Positions 27,387-36,030 of a stretch of DNA of 64,000 nt are shown here, piece after piece. The stretch comes from Calothrix sp. PCC 7716 (GTDB taxonomy: Bacteria; Cyanobacteriota; Cyanobacteriia; Cyanobacteriales; Nostocaceae), in the NCBI RefSeq assembly GCF_019977735.1, contig NZ_AP025018.1:9242580-9306579 (forward strand), in the 5' to 3' direction. The position numbers were made by a program, and so were the translations under genes. Positions within the stretch are counted from its first letter, which is position 1. Every line of letters starts with the position of its first letter. The notes under the pieces are model-generated. The model worked only from the letters and a program-made list of their open reading frames with translations. It was not told where the DNA came from and made no database searches.

Positions 27387-28203
27387 ACTGATTAGATATT
27401 TGTTGTTTTAACTTTTGTAAAACTGCTTTTTCATCAATTAATTCAAGAGTAGACACAATTTCATGTATTAAAGGTATTTCCAAACGTAACTCTTCAATTA
27501 TTTCCCGTTGGTTAAAAATCTCCGCTGGCTTTCCTTCCAACAAAAGTCTTCCATCAGCCATCACAAAAACCCAATCTGCCCAACGGTAAACTAAATCAAG
27601 GTCATGGGATGCCATAAGTATTGTTGTTCCAGACGAATGAATCTTTTTGAGAGTTGTCATTAAGTTATGAGTATGCAGCTTATCCAAATAAGCTGTTGGT
27701 TCATCAAGTAAAAGTAATTCAGGCTGTAAAACCATGACATCCGCAATAGAAACTCGCTTTTTCTGTCCCAAACTCATGTGATGTACTGGTCTTTGGGCAA
27801 GTTCTGTTAATCCAAATTCGACTAAAGCTTGTTCGACTCGTGCTTTGATCTCGGTTTCTAGTAAACCTAAGTTACACAAACCATAAGAAATATCTTCCTC
27901 CACCGTAGAAGCAACTAATTGTTGCTCTGGGTCTTGAAATATCAACCCTACTTTTTGACGTAGCTGTATCAATGATTTGCGGTTATAATCTATAGGTCTT
28001 TGTTTCCATAGTATTTGCCCACTATTAGGTTGGCAAAGTCCATTGCTTAATAGGAAGAAAGTAGTCTTTCCACAACCATTTTGGCCAATTAAAGCACATT
28101 TTTTACCTGTTGGTATTTTTAAGGTTAATCCATTTAATGCTTTATTCTTGGTATTGGGATAATTGTAATCGACCTGCTCAAACTCTAGTATAAATTCTTG
28201 CAT
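27376..28203 (-). CDS. cbiO: Cobalt ECF transporter ATPase CbiO
   Basis: 275 residues. Walker A GQNGCGKTTF, Q-loop FQDPEQQL (the EQQ form is typical of CbiO/EcfA), signature MSLGQKKRVSIA and Walker B LLLLDEPTAYLD. It energises cobalt uptake with CbiMNQ. The start overlaps the end of cbiQ by 26 bases. Confidence 0.93.
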   Translation of the reverse strand: MQEFILEFEQVDYNYPNTKNKALNGLTLKIPTGKKCALIGQNGCGKTTFFLLSNGLCQPNSGQILWKQRPIDYNRKSLIQLRQKVGLIFQDPEQQLVASTVEEDISYGLCNLGLLETEIKARVEQALVEFGLTELAQRPVHHMSLGQKKRVSIADVMVLQPELLLLDEPTAYLDKLHTHNLMTTLKKIHSSGTTILMASHDLDLVYRWADWVFVMADGRLLLEGKPAEIFNQREIIEELRLEIPLIHEIVSTLELIDEKAVLQKLKQQISNQFRF

Positions 28204-28990
28204 GATTTAATAGTTCTAGCCCTAGTAATATTGTAGAACCAATAATTGCTTCTATCGCATACCGTTTTGATGGTCTATATCGGTAAGGATGCCAAACACG
28301 AAATTGCCCGTTGAAACCTCGCGATTCAAGACTTAGAGATACTTGGCGATAATTCTCTAGAGTCCGCTTAAATAATTGACCAACCAATAGTCCTAAACTT
28401 TTTATTGAGGTATTAAAAGTACGATAACCAAAACGCGCTTGTTGAGCTGTCCATAACTGACTAGCTGTATTCAATAAAACAAAAATGAAACGATACATTA
28501 ATAATAAAATTTCGCATAGCAGTTCTGGTAAACCAATGCGACGTAAAACTTCTAATAACTCAGAAAAAGGAATAGTTAGCATTACAAAATACAAGCAGGA
28601 AAGCGAAGCTAATGCGCGCGTTAAAATGCTTAAGCCTTGTAAGATTCCGTTGAAGCTAATATATATATGAAAAAAGCCAATAGTTAAACCAGCTAGTGCA
28701 TCGTTTTGTATATTAGCTACGCTGTCACTAGCAACTATATTAAAAACTAAAGCGAATAAACTAGTCAACCAAAAGAATAGCGCAACATATAGTAGTTTTA
28801 AATAAACTTTAGCAGAAATGCCTGCATAAATCACTATCCAAATACTCATCCATACTGCAATTAATATTTGTACAGTTGGATGAGAAAAAAAAGTAATTAA
28901 AAAAAGCGTGGTTGCAAATGTAAGTTTATGTTCTGGAGGCAACCACCGCAAACGATTAGTGTATGCGAGCTGGTCTATCTGAATTTTCAT
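28178..28990 (-). CDS. cbiQ: Cobalt ECF transporter transmembrane protein CbiQ
   Basis: About 270 residues from ATG 28990, which lies one base after the cbiN stop (TAA-A-ATG); the in-frame TTG/ATG upstream at 29032 would overlap cbiN. Several hydrophobic helices (FATTLFLITFFSHPTVQI, LLYVALFFWLTSLFALVF) and the coupling-helix region with SLSLESRGFNGQ, the CbiQ/EcfT signature of Ala-Arg-Gly type, identify the T component. Confidence 0.92.
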   Translation of the reverse strand: MKIQIDQLAYTNRLRWLPPEHKLTFATTLFLITFFSHPTVQILIAVWMSIWIVIYAGISAKVYLKLLYVALFFWLTSLFALVFNIVASDSVANIQNDALAGLTIGFFHIYISFNGILQGLSILTRALASLSCLYFVMLTIPFSELLEVLRRIGLPELLCEILLLMYRFIFVLLNTASQLWTAQQARFGYRTFNTSIKSLGLLVGQLFKRTLENYRQVSLSLESRGFNGQFRVWHPYRYRPSKRYAIEAIIGSTILLGLELLNHARIYTRV

Positions 28991-28991
28991 T

Positions 28992-29279
28992 TTATTTTTG
29001 TCGCTGTTCGCTACGTCCTTTGTAAAGCCCAATCACATAGCCAATCACACCAGCACCTAATCCAGCTTGTACAGCAAACAGCAAACTTTCAACTTCTCCA
29101 CTTGGTAATTCAACTAATGAATTGAACCAAGGTTTATATTGCGGATGTAATTCTGTGATTGCTTTTTCTGCTTGACCATCAGCACCGGCAAACTCACCTT
29201 TCACAAATAATAGTGGTGCAACTGCTAATACAATTACTCCTAATACTAACAGCCAACTATGAGATTTTTTATTTGCCAT
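28992..29279 (-). CDS. cbiN: Cobalt transport protein CbiN
   Basis: 95 residues with two membrane helices (WLLVLGVIVLAVAPLLFV near 9-26; LLFAVQAGLGAGVIGYVIGL near 66-85) and the family core FAGADGQAEKAI, YKPW and SGEVESLLFA. CbiN assists the CbiM substrate-binding unit. Its presence, with a B12 riboswitch upstream of the operon, indicates cobalt rather than nickel. Confidence 0.95.
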   Translation of the reverse strand: MANKKSHSWLLVLGVIVLAVAPLLFVKGEFAGADGQAEKAITELHPQYKPWFNSLVELPSGEVESLLFAVQAGLGAGVIGYVIGLYKGRSEQRQK

Positions 29280-29322
29280 GTGTTATTCGCTCCTTTTATC
29301 AGCTTATTGATTTATATATTAT

Positions 29323-30096
29323 CTAATCTGCTTTAATCAAATTCAGCATTTGCAACTCTTGGCGCCCATAGCTTGAAAGCCAATTCCATACTAAAACAGT
29401 TAATAATCCCTCACTAATCGCTAAAGGAATCTGCGTCACTGCAAAAATCCCTGCAAATTTGATAAACGAAGCCATAAACCCGCCTGTTGCAGCGGGGAAT
29501 GCTAGAGCTAACTGTATGGAAGTAACGATATATGTAATTAAATCAGCTACAGCAGATGCAAGGAATATCGCTAACTTTTGATTACCAGTTGGCGCCAAGC
29601 TGCGATAAATCCAAAAAGCAACGATTGGTCCAACAATTGCCATTGAAAATGCATTCGCTCCTAGCGTTGTTAAACCACCATGAGCTAAAAGCAAAGCTTG
29701 GAACACTAATACCAAAGTACCAAGGACTGACATTGCCAAAGGACCAAATAACACTGCTCCCAAACCTGTACCTGTGGGATGGGAGCTACTTCCTGTTACA
29801 GAAGGTAATTTTAATGCTGATAGTACAAAAGTAAAAGCCCCAGCTAATGCAATTAACAGCTTTAACTCAGGTTTTTCTTTAGTAACGCGCGTAAGACTGC
29901 GTAAACCCAAAATAAAAAATGGTAATGCGACTATATACCAGAAAATTGCCCAACCTACAGGTAAAAAGCCTTCCATAATGTGCATAGCGTGAGCTTTTGC
30001 ATCACTGCCAACAATTAGATAGAAGCTTAAAAATGTCATTAAACCCAAACTAAATAAGCGTGATTTTCGTTTAGATATCGAAATATTACTTAACAT
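29323..30096 (-). CDS. cbiM: Cobalt ECF substrate-binding membrane protein CbiM
   Basis: 257 residues. A signal-like N-terminus ([20 protein letters not shown]) is followed by [18 protein letters not shown]; cleavage before the Met-His would expose the metal-binding N-terminus typical of CbiM/NikM. Six further helices, with [20 protein letters not shown] containing the conserved His. First gene of cbiMNQO, under the riboswitch at 30295-30415. Confidence 0.95.
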   Translation of the reverse strand: MLSNISISKRKSRLFSLGLMTFLSFYLIVGSDAKAHAMHIMEGFLPVGWAIFWYIVALPFFILGLRSLTRVTKEKPELKLLIALAGAFTFVLSALKLPSVTGSSSHPTGTGLGAVLFGPLAMSVLGTLVLVFQALLLAHGGLTTLGANAFSMAIVGPIVAFWIYRSLAPTGNQKLAIFLASAVADLITYIVTSIQLALAFPAATGGFMASFIKFAGIFAVTQIPLAISEGLLTVLVWNWLSSYGRQELQMLNLIKAD

Positions 30097-30294
30097 TTTG
30101 CTACCTCAATGATATATCCTCATGTTTCAAAACGCTTGTAATTTTAGCCTAAATATCAAGCACGCTCAGGAATTTTGCAACAGATGGAGTAATTTCTTAA
30201 AGCCACACACCACTTGCTTTCTATCAATAATACAAGTAGTACTGATAAATATTTGACATTGGATTTTCACCTATACCTCGTAGATGAGTAACTT

Positions 30295-30415
30295 TAGTAA
30301 TCGGCGGGTATTCTGACTAACAAGGAAATCCTTGAACACAGTTGCGGGACAGCGCCGGATTTAAACCGGACTTTCCCCGTTACCTCTAGTAGCTGATCCC
30401 CACTAGAACCGATTA
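30295..30415 (-). promoter_or_regulatory. Cobalamin (B12) riboswitch upstream of cbiMNQO
   Basis: Minus-strand order: GGTTCTAGTGGGGATC, GAGGTAACGGGGAAAG, the B12-box-like core AAATCCGGCGCTGTCCCGC, AACTGT, then AGTCAGAATACCCGCC. All standard blocks of the class are present in sequence. It ends about 200 bases before cbiM. B12 binding would repress cobalt uptake. Confidence 0.92.
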
Positions 30416-30520
30416 AGCTAGATTAGCATGTGTAAGAAATATATCATAGAGATAAATTCTGAAAAGAAAATGAAAAAGTTACCGATATAACTCAATCGCC
30501 CTTTGTACTAAGGGGATCAA

Positions 30521-30537
30521 TTTCATCCTAATTTCAT
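30521..30537 (+). promoter_or_regulatory. CopR-type promoter repeat (site 1), for the TPR gene
   Basis: TTTCAT-CCTAA-TTTCAT, then 7 bases and TG. The -10 (last T replaced by C) is weaker than in other copies. 96 bases before the start at 30633. Confidence 0.75.
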
Positions 30538-30632
30538 ATTTACCTGTTAGTGCAAACGATTTTCGGATAGTTGTCACAAACTTAATTGATTAAAATGGTG
30601 GTAAAGCGAAAGTTACCCTTGGAGGTACAAAC

Positions 30633-31307
30633 ATGAAAATGCTCATATCGCTCACCTTACTAGGAATAACGACTGTATTACCTGGAGTGAGTGCAACCGT
30701 TCATGCACAGGCGCCTGTATCTCGAACAGAACAAGGAAATTTACGACAATATTATAATCAAGGCTTGCAAAAGCTAGCTCAAGGTAACTTTGATGGCGCA
30801 GTGGCAGATTTTGATAGAGTAGTACAATTAAACCCAAGAAATGCAGAAGCTTACTGCTTACGAGGACTGGCAAAGGCACAATTAAAAGACTTTCAAGCTG
30901 CATTAGTTGACTATAATCAATCATTAAAGCTAAACCCCAGACATGCGGACGCTTATAATGGTCGGGGAATGATTAATGCGGAACTCGGTCAAATCAATAC
31001 AGCAAAAAAAGATTTTGAGCAGTCAATTAAAGTTGACCCTAAGTACGTCGATGGTTACTACAATTTAGGACTTCTCAGTTACAGAGAAGGGAACCATAAC
31101 CAAGCAATATCCCAATTTAACTTAGCATTGAATATTAATCCTAAACTCGCTGATGCTTACGGGAACCGAGGACTTGCACAATATGCTTTAGGAAATAAGA
31201 GCAGCGCGGTTACAGATTTACAAAAAGCAGCAGGTTTATTTCAACAACAGGGAAATGTCCAAGCATATCAGCAAACACAGGTTTTGCTCCAACGAGTTCA
31301 GCAGTAA
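30633..31307 (+). CDS. Exported TPR-repeat protein
   Basis: 224 residues, ribosome site TTGGAGGTACAAAC. A cleavable signal peptide (MLISLTLLGITTVLPGVSA ... VHAQA) is followed by five tetratricopeptide repeats from about residue 35 (GLQKLAQGNFDGAVADFDRV, with AxxDFxxxxxLxP periodicity). TPR proteins are adaptors; the partner is unknown. It is preceded by a CopR-type promoter repeat and followed by a clear terminator, so it is a single-gene unit of the metal regulon. Confidence 0.88.
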   Translation: MKMLISLTLLGITTVLPGVSATVHAQAPVSRTEQGNLRQYYNQGLQKLAQGNFDGAVADFDRVVQLNPRNAEAYCLRGLAKAQLKDFQAALVDYNQSLKLNPRHADAYNGRGMINAELGQINTAKKDFEQSIKVDPKYVDGYYNLGLLSYREGNHNQAISQFNLALNINPKLADAYGNRGLAQYALGNKSSAVTDLQKAAGLFQQQGNVQAYQQTQVLLQRVQQ

Positions 31308-31338
31308 AGAAAAGGTGAATTTTAGTATATTGAGTGTT

Positions 31339-31373
31339 GGGTGAGTAAGTGAGTGATTGCTCACCCTATTTTT
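31339..31373 (+). terminator. Rho-independent terminator after the TPR gene
   Basis: GGGTGAG ... CTCACCC (7-bp stem, 14-base loop) followed by TATTTTTAT, 31 bases after the stop codon. Confidence 0.85.
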
Positions 31374-31508
31374 ATCAAAATGTCAGGAAATATAGAAACT
31401 TTTCTGATGTAATAAATGTCAGAGCGAATATTCTGTTAACTATTGGCTTGACCTGGGTGAGGTAATCGAATACCCTAAACTGTCAGGCTTGTTTTTTTAA
31501 GGAATATA

Positions 31509-31880
31509 ATGAACAAGAAACTCATTCTCACACTGCTATCTAGTTCGACAATTTTTACTTCTTTAATGTCAACTTTGGCAATTGTCAACCCTGCTCACGC
31601 AGCGCAGCAACGATTAATTCACACGCAAGATAACAGAACTTGCATAACTAACCCTCACGGTCATCATAATTTTATATGTATCCGTGATTCAGAGAGAGTT
31701 GCAGGCGCTCCTCCAGTAAGGTCGCAGACTCTTACAACTGGGCAATCTGATGTAAATGTGGTAGCACTAAATTTTACCGATGAAGAAAGTGATGCTGCAA
31801 TTAAGCTATTTGGCTGCGATTGCCCTTATTGTATAAATTCTTTGCGTCAAATAACGGGTAGTGGAAATTTAGCTTATTAA
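31509..31880 (+). CDS. Secreted Cys-rich protein, function unknown
   Basis: 123 residues. Signal peptide at residues 1-31 ending NPAHAA, then a mature part with HGHHNFICIRDSE and the cluster FGCDCPYCINSLRQ. Five cysteines and a His cluster in a periplasmic protein inside a metal island suggest metal binding or disulfide structure, but no family is recognised. Ribosome site AAGGAATATA. Unlike its neighbours it has no CopR-type repeat upstream. Confidence 0.55.
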   Translation: MNKKLILTLLSSSTIFTSLMSTLAIVNPAHAAQQRLIHTQDNRTCITNPHGHHNFICIRDSERVAGAPPVRSQTLTTGQSDVNVVALNFTDEESDAAIKLFGCDCPYCINSLRQITGSGNLAY

Positions 31881-31908
31881 TTTTATAAGAATTATCTTAT
31901 AAGTACTA

Positions 31909-31951
31909 ATGCTGCCCCTTACTTTTAAACCAAAGTAGATTTAGGCAGCAT
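31909..31951. terminator. Bidirectional terminator-like hairpin between convergent genes
   Basis: ATGCTGCC pairs perfectly with GGCAGCAT across a 27-base loop, lying between the convergent stops at 31880 (+) and 31965 (-). Confidence 0.6.
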
Positions 31952-31964
31952 TTACACATTGAAA

Positions 31965-32447
31965 TTATTTGAATCGAAATCTCGCTACACCGATAGGAGT
32001 TGCAACATCACTACCATCGAATTTAGCAAATAGCCGATATACTGGACCATTTCCTTGTGTAACTCTTTTAACTTTATTAATATCTATTTCTAAATGTGAG
32101 TCAGGGGCTATAGGTTCAGCAAAAGCAAGTGATATAGTTTTGTCTTTGATAGTCACATTCGTATTAACTTTTTTGCCATTTTTTTCTGCTACAACTACAT
32201 CCTTTGGATTATTGCTCCAATTGACAACTTCAGGAACTTGGATAATTACTTGGGATATTTGCTTGCTATTTTTAGGATTTTTTATCTCGAATGTGTGCCT
32301 AACTATATGCCAGCGGTTAGGAGGAAAATTATGATTTCCGCTGATATAAGGTGATGCGCCATTTTCGTTGGCATTGGCATGATTCACAGGAACAAATGAT
32401 ACAGTTGTTGCTGCAAGTGCCAAGGTCAAAAATAATTCTTTTTTCAT
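31965..32447 (-). CDS. DUF2808 exported protein 1
   Basis: 160 residues with signal peptide (FLTLALAATTVSFVPVNHANA). The mature part follows the cyanobacterial DUF2808 pattern: GNHNFPPNRWHIVRHTFEI, ISQVIIQVPEVVNWS, IKDKTISLAFAEPIAPDSHL, GPVYRLFAKF and ending GVARFRFK. Function of the family is not established. A paralogue lies at 39729-40223. A minus-strand copy of the promoter repeat (32577-32593) puts it in the same regulon, divergent from copR. Confidence 0.85.
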   Translation of the reverse strand: MKKELFLTLALAATTVSFVPVNHANANENGASPYISGNHNFPPNRWHIVRHTFEIKNPKNSKQISQVIIQVPEVVNWSNNPKDVVVAEKNGKKVNTNVTIKDKTISLAFAEPIAPDSHLEIDINKVKRVTQGNGPVYRLFAKFDGSDVATPIGVARFRFK

Positions 32448-32576
32448 CGTTAAGTCTCACTATAGTACACCAATAATCCAGCTTTTGAAGTTACAAACGG
32501 CAGTGTAAGTGCATTCGTAAAATTAAGCTGTGCCAAGTTAAAGCTTATTTATTAATATCTACTTTGACAGCCTCGG

Positions 32577-32593
32577 ATGAAATTCGGGTGAAA
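32577..32593 (-). promoter_or_regulatory. CopR-type promoter repeat (site 17, minus strand), for DUF2808 gene 1
   Basis: On the minus strand TTTCAC-CCGAA-TTTCAT, 7 bases, then TG-T-CAAAGT. The only copy seen on the minus strand and the only one with a changed hexamer (C for T). 130 bases before the DUF2808 start. Confidence 0.75.
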
Positions 32594-32773
32594 TTTTAGA
32601 GGTGATACGTGATTAATGCATCAAAAATATTTATACGTTTGATAATTATTACTTATAATCAATTTGAAAGACTAATTTAGTTTAGGCGCCTACAAACTCA
32701 CAAACATTGCTGCTAAATGAGAATCAAACTCATTAGATATAAAAATTAAGCTATTGCCGTGGAAGCATAAAAA

Positions 32774-32790
32774 TTTCATCCTGATTTCAT
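32774..32790 (+). promoter_or_regulatory. CopR-type promoter repeat (site 2), autoregulation of copRS
   Basis: TTTCAT-CCTGA-TTTCAT, 7 bases, TG-C-CATGCT; 40 bases before the regulator start. Implies autoregulation. Confidence 0.85.
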
Positions 32791-32830
32791 CCAGCTCTGC
32801 CATGCTAGTAGAAAGAATACATAATGGGGT

Positions 32831-33532
32831 ATGAAAATATTACTAGTTGAAGACGAGCCGGACTTAGGTGCATCGATAGTACGAAAATTGCATCAGGAAA
32901 AGTATATCGTTGATTGGATTCAAGATGGCAACGAAGCTTGGTGTTGCCTGGATGCTAAGTGGACTGAGTATACAGTGGCAATATTCGATTGGTTGCTACC
33001 TGGAATGTCTGGTATCGAACTATGTAAACGCTTGCGACTTCGTAGTAATTCTTTACCTGTTTTGATGCTGACGGCGAAAGATAGTATGACTGATAAGGTG
33101 ACTGGCTTAGATGCAGGCGCCGATGATTATTTAACAAAACCGTTTGGAATGGCGGAATTACTTGCAAGGCTACGGGCTTTACAAAGACGTTCCCCTAATT
33201 TCCAAGCGCAAGAGTTACAGGTTGGCAATTTAATTTTGGACTATGCTAATTATACACTTTACTATCAAAATTTAAATGGTGATAAGGCAAAAATTAATTT
33301 AACAAAGAAAGAATTCCACCTTCTAGAATATTTCATGAAACGTCCTAACACTATAGTCACACGCGACCAAATATTGAATCATATTTATAGCCTTAGCGCC
33401 GAACGGGTTAGTAACGTTGTAGCTGCACAAGTTCGACTGCTACGACGTAAATTATCCGAGTACAACTGCGAGGGGCTAATCGAAACTATTCCAAGTATGG
33501 GCTACCGTTTTAATCCTAGCAATGCAAATTAA
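32831..33532 (+). CDS. copR: OmpR/PhoB-family response regulator (CopR-like)
   Basis: 233 residues. Receiver domain with acidic pair VEDEPD (8-12), phospho-acceptor Asp in AIFDWLLPG (about 53) and Lys in YLTKPFG (about 103); C-terminal winged helix with LTKKEFHLLEYF, NVVAAQVRLLRRKL and the terminal IETIPSMGYRF. Its stop overlaps the kinase start by 11 bases. The upstream direct repeat, repeated before most genes of the island, makes it the best candidate for the regulator that binds those sites. The CopR name rests on context and motif, not on a computed alignment. Confidence 0.85.
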   Translation: MKILLVEDEPDLGASIVRKLHQEKYIVDWIQDGNEAWCCLDAKWTEYTVAIFDWLLPGMSGIELCKRLRLRSNSLPVLMLTAKDSMTDKVTGLDAGADDYLTKPFGMAELLARLRALQRRSPNFQAQELQVGNLILDYANYTLYYQNLNGDKAKINLTKKEFHLLEYFMKRPNTIVTRDQILNHIYSLSAERVSNVVAAQVRLLRRKLSEYNCEGLIETIPSMGYRFNPSNAN

Positions 33533-34901
33533 GCTTTTCAATAAAACTCGCTGGCGCCTAGCTGCCTGGTACGCAATGGTAATGGCTCTAATTTTGGGGT
33601 TATGTGGTCTTATTGTTTACCAAGTAATGATTCGTGCTTACTTATTATCAATTGACCTAGAATTAGAATCTGTCGCTGGCACATTACATAGTGTAATTGA
33701 GCCAAATTTAAAACAGCCCGGTCGTATTGAACCTGTTTTTCAGTTAGTTTTACCCAATCTTTGTTTAGCTGACTCAGGTTGTCCTAATCAACAAATTCCT
33801 AGCCATAGTCAACTAGCTCACAATCGTCATGGTATATTTAGTGCAGTATATAAGGATAAGGAGTATTATATTCGCTTTGTTAATACTTCTTTGAAAGTGA
33901 TTGCTGTAGCTGGGCTAAAACTAAACGAACTGCCATCAACTATACGAATAGATGTATGGCAAACACTTAAAGATTCACAAGGCAACCGCTATAGCCAAAA
34001 GTCCTTGGAACTACACACTCAGGATAACCAAACATGGGGATATATACAAGTTGGACGCAGCTTGAAAGAATTAGATAATCGTCTTGTTGCGTTAAAGCTA
34101 ACCTTGGCTTTTGGGTTGCCAACTTCAATATTTTTAGTTGGTGCTTCGAGTTGGTGGTTAGCTGGGTTAGCGATGCGACCAATTGACAGGTCATATAAAC
34201 AGATGCAACAGTTTACCTCTGATGCTTCCCATGAACTACGCACTCCTTTAGCTGCAATAAATGCTACTGTTGAAACTATACTTGATTTAGAACATTTATC
34301 CGAACAAGAGGCACGCGATACCTTTATATCAATCAGGCGCCAAAACAATCGACTTGCTTGTCTAGTGCAAGATTTATTACTGTTGTCACGATTTGATCAA
34401 AAAACCCAAGCTACAGACAGACAACCTTGTTGTCTTAACGATTTAATTATTGATTTGATGGAAGAGTTTTCAGCATTAGCAAGCAATGCTGATTTAGAAA
34501 TAAGCTCATCGTTAGAACATTCACAACCTTTATATGTGCTTGCAGATGAAGATCAAATTTTACGATTATTTTCCAACTTGATTGCAAATGCGATTAAGTA
34601 TACCCCAGCTGGGGGTTACGTGCATATAACCCTCAAACATAGTACAAATGATGCAGTAATTGAAGTTAAAGACACAGGTATTGGCATTGCACCAGAGGAA
34701 CAAGTACGAATTTTTGACAGATTTTATCGTATTGATACCGCCCGTTCCCGTAGCAATGGAGGTTCCGGGTTAGGATTGGCTATAGCTAAGGCTATTGTTG
34801 AAGTACACAAAGGAAGTATTGAAGTCCAAAGTCAACTGGGTAAGGGTAGTACTTTTATTGTACGATTACCTGCTTCTGGTACAGAAGAAGAATTGGTGTA
34901 A
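33522..34901 (+). CDS. copS: Sensor histidine kinase (CopS-like)
   Basis: 459 residues. Two membrane helices (about 15-35 and 195-215) flank a periplasmic sensor of some 155 residues containing CLADSGCPNQQ and scattered His. Cytoplasmic part: dimerisation/phospho-acceptor FTSDASHELRTPLAAINATV (His near 237), N box NLIANAIKYTPAG, G1 DTGIGIAPEEQ, F box FDRFYRID and G2 GGSGLGLAIAK. All catalytic blocks are intact. Coupled to copR by overlap. Confidence 0.88.
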   Translation: MQIKLFNKTRWRLAAWYAMVMALILGLCGLIVYQVMIRAYLLSIDLELESVAGTLHSVIEPNLKQPGRIEPVFQLVLPNLCLADSGCPNQQIPSHSQLAHNRHGIFSAVYKDKEYYIRFVNTSLKVIAVAGLKLNELPSTIRIDVWQTLKDSQGNRYSQKSLELHTQDNQTWGYIQVGRSLKELDNRLVALKLTLAFGLPTSIFLVGASSWWLAGLAMRPIDRSYKQMQQFTSDASHELRTPLAAINATVETILDLEHLSEQEARDTFISIRRQNNRLACLVQDLLLLSRFDQKTQATDRQPCCLNDLIIDLMEEFSALASNADLEISSSLEHSQPLYVLADEDQILRLFSNLIANAIKYTPAGGYVHITLKHSTNDAVIEVKDTGIGIAPEEQVRIFDRFYRIDTARSRSNGGSGLGLAIAKAIVEVHKGSIEVQSQLGKGSTFIVRLPASGTEEELV

Positions 34902-35103
34902 TGCTTGGCTATATAGATTTTGCAAGAAATATCGCTCTTATTACTCAGATATTATTCAAGCATTAAAAGATACTAAATTAAAATTTTATTTGAGAATTAT
35001 ATGCAATAATCAGTCAATAGCCTAATCTCCTCTTGCAAGAGGTTACTACATGTAACTTCTACTAGCAGGCAAATTGAGCTATTAATTTTTTCAAATGCAC
35101 AAA

Positions 35104-35120
35104 TTTCATCTAAATTTCAT
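35104..35120 (+). promoter_or_regulatory. CopR-type promoter repeat (site 3), for the second regulator
   Basis: TTTCAT-CTAAA-TTTCAT, 7 bases, TG-T-AAACAT; 50 bases before 35171. Confidence 0.8.
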
Positions 35121-35170
35121 TAAATTTTGTAAACATAGTATTAAGGGATAACCTTCTTAATTAATAAATT

Positions 35171-35923
35171 ATGCTTATTTCACAACACCCAAACCAATCA
35201 ACGCAAAAAGAACAATTTGATATAAAAATACTACTAGTAGAAGATGACCTCGATTTCGGCGCCGCCATTAGGCGTGCATTAAAGCAGCATAATTATTTAG
35301 TGAATTGGGTTACTAATGGAGCCGAAGCTTGGACACTTCTAGAAAATCATCAGAATCAATACACACTAGCTATTTTCGATTGGATGCTACCTGGTGTCAC
35401 AGGTTTGGAATTGTGCAAGCGGTTGCGAGATACTAATAATCCTTTGCCCGTCTTAATGCTAACCACTAAAGATAGGATAGAAGATAAAATCATAGGTTTG
35501 GATGTAGGCGCCGATGATTATTTGTTCAAGTCCTGTACTATGACAGAACTAGTAGCACGCTTACAAGCATTGCAGCGACGTTATGGTTTATTTCAACAGC
35601 CGCAAAAAACCGTTAGTAATTTAACTCTTAATTACAATAACAATACAGTTATTAGTCATGACTGTGCTTTTGAAAGACAAGAGATTCCTCTAACGAACAA
35701 AGAATTTTACGTACTGGAATATTTGATGAGCTATCCGAACCAAATTATTACTGGCGATGAAATTCGTGCCCAGTTACAGAAGATGAACTCGGAGAGTTGT
35801 AGTTGTGTAGTGGCAACTCAGGTACGCGCGCTGCGGCAAAAATTAATTAATTGTGGTTGTAGTAACCCAATTGAAACTCTACAAGGCTCTCGCTATCGTT
35901 TTATTGCCAAAGAATTACTTTAA
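35171..35923 (+). CDS. Second OmpR-family response regulator, without its own kinase
   Basis: 250 residues, clearly paralogous to the regulator at 32831 (LLVEDDLDFGAAIRRALK, AIFDWMLPG, LPVLMLTTKDRIEDKI). It keeps the acidic pair, the phospho-acceptor Asp and the Lys, but the usual KP pair is KS (YLFKSCTM). The winged helix is present (LTNKEFYVLEYL, SCVVATQVRALRQKL). No kinase gene adjoins; it may be driven by the neighbouring kinase or act as a modulator. It is itself behind a promoter repeat, so a feedback role is plausible. Confidence 0.85.
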   Translation: MLISQHPNQSTQKEQFDIKILLVEDDLDFGAAIRRALKQHNYLVNWVTNGAEAWTLLENHQNQYTLAIFDWMLPGVTGLELCKRLRDTNNPLPVLMLTTKDRIEDKIIGLDVGADDYLFKSCTMTELVARLQALQRRYGLFQQPQKTVSNLTLNYNNNTVISHDCAFERQEIPLTNKEFYVLEYLMSYPNQIITGDEIRAQLQKMNSESCSCVVATQVRALRQKLINCGCSNPIETLQGSRYRFIAKELL

Positions 35924-35924
35924 A

Positions 35925-35941
35925 TTTCATCCTAATTTCAT
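35925..35941 (+). promoter_or_regulatory. CopR-type promoter repeat (site 4), for RND adaptor 1
   Basis: TTTCAT-CCTAA-TTTCAT, 7 bases, TG-A-CAAACT. It begins 2 bases after the stop of the second regulator. Confidence 0.85.
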
Positions 35942-36030
35942 CGGAGCGTGACAAACTGTAAAGTAAGTGGTTAAATTTTTTAATCGCTGTACCATCAAAT
36001 TCCGCTCTCTCAAAAAGGAATCTCTGGACG

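Noticed and set aside
27205..27411. Plus-strand ORF of 68 residues
   Set aside because: It runs through the conserved minus-strand cobalamin riboswitch, whose RNA blocks explain the sequence better.
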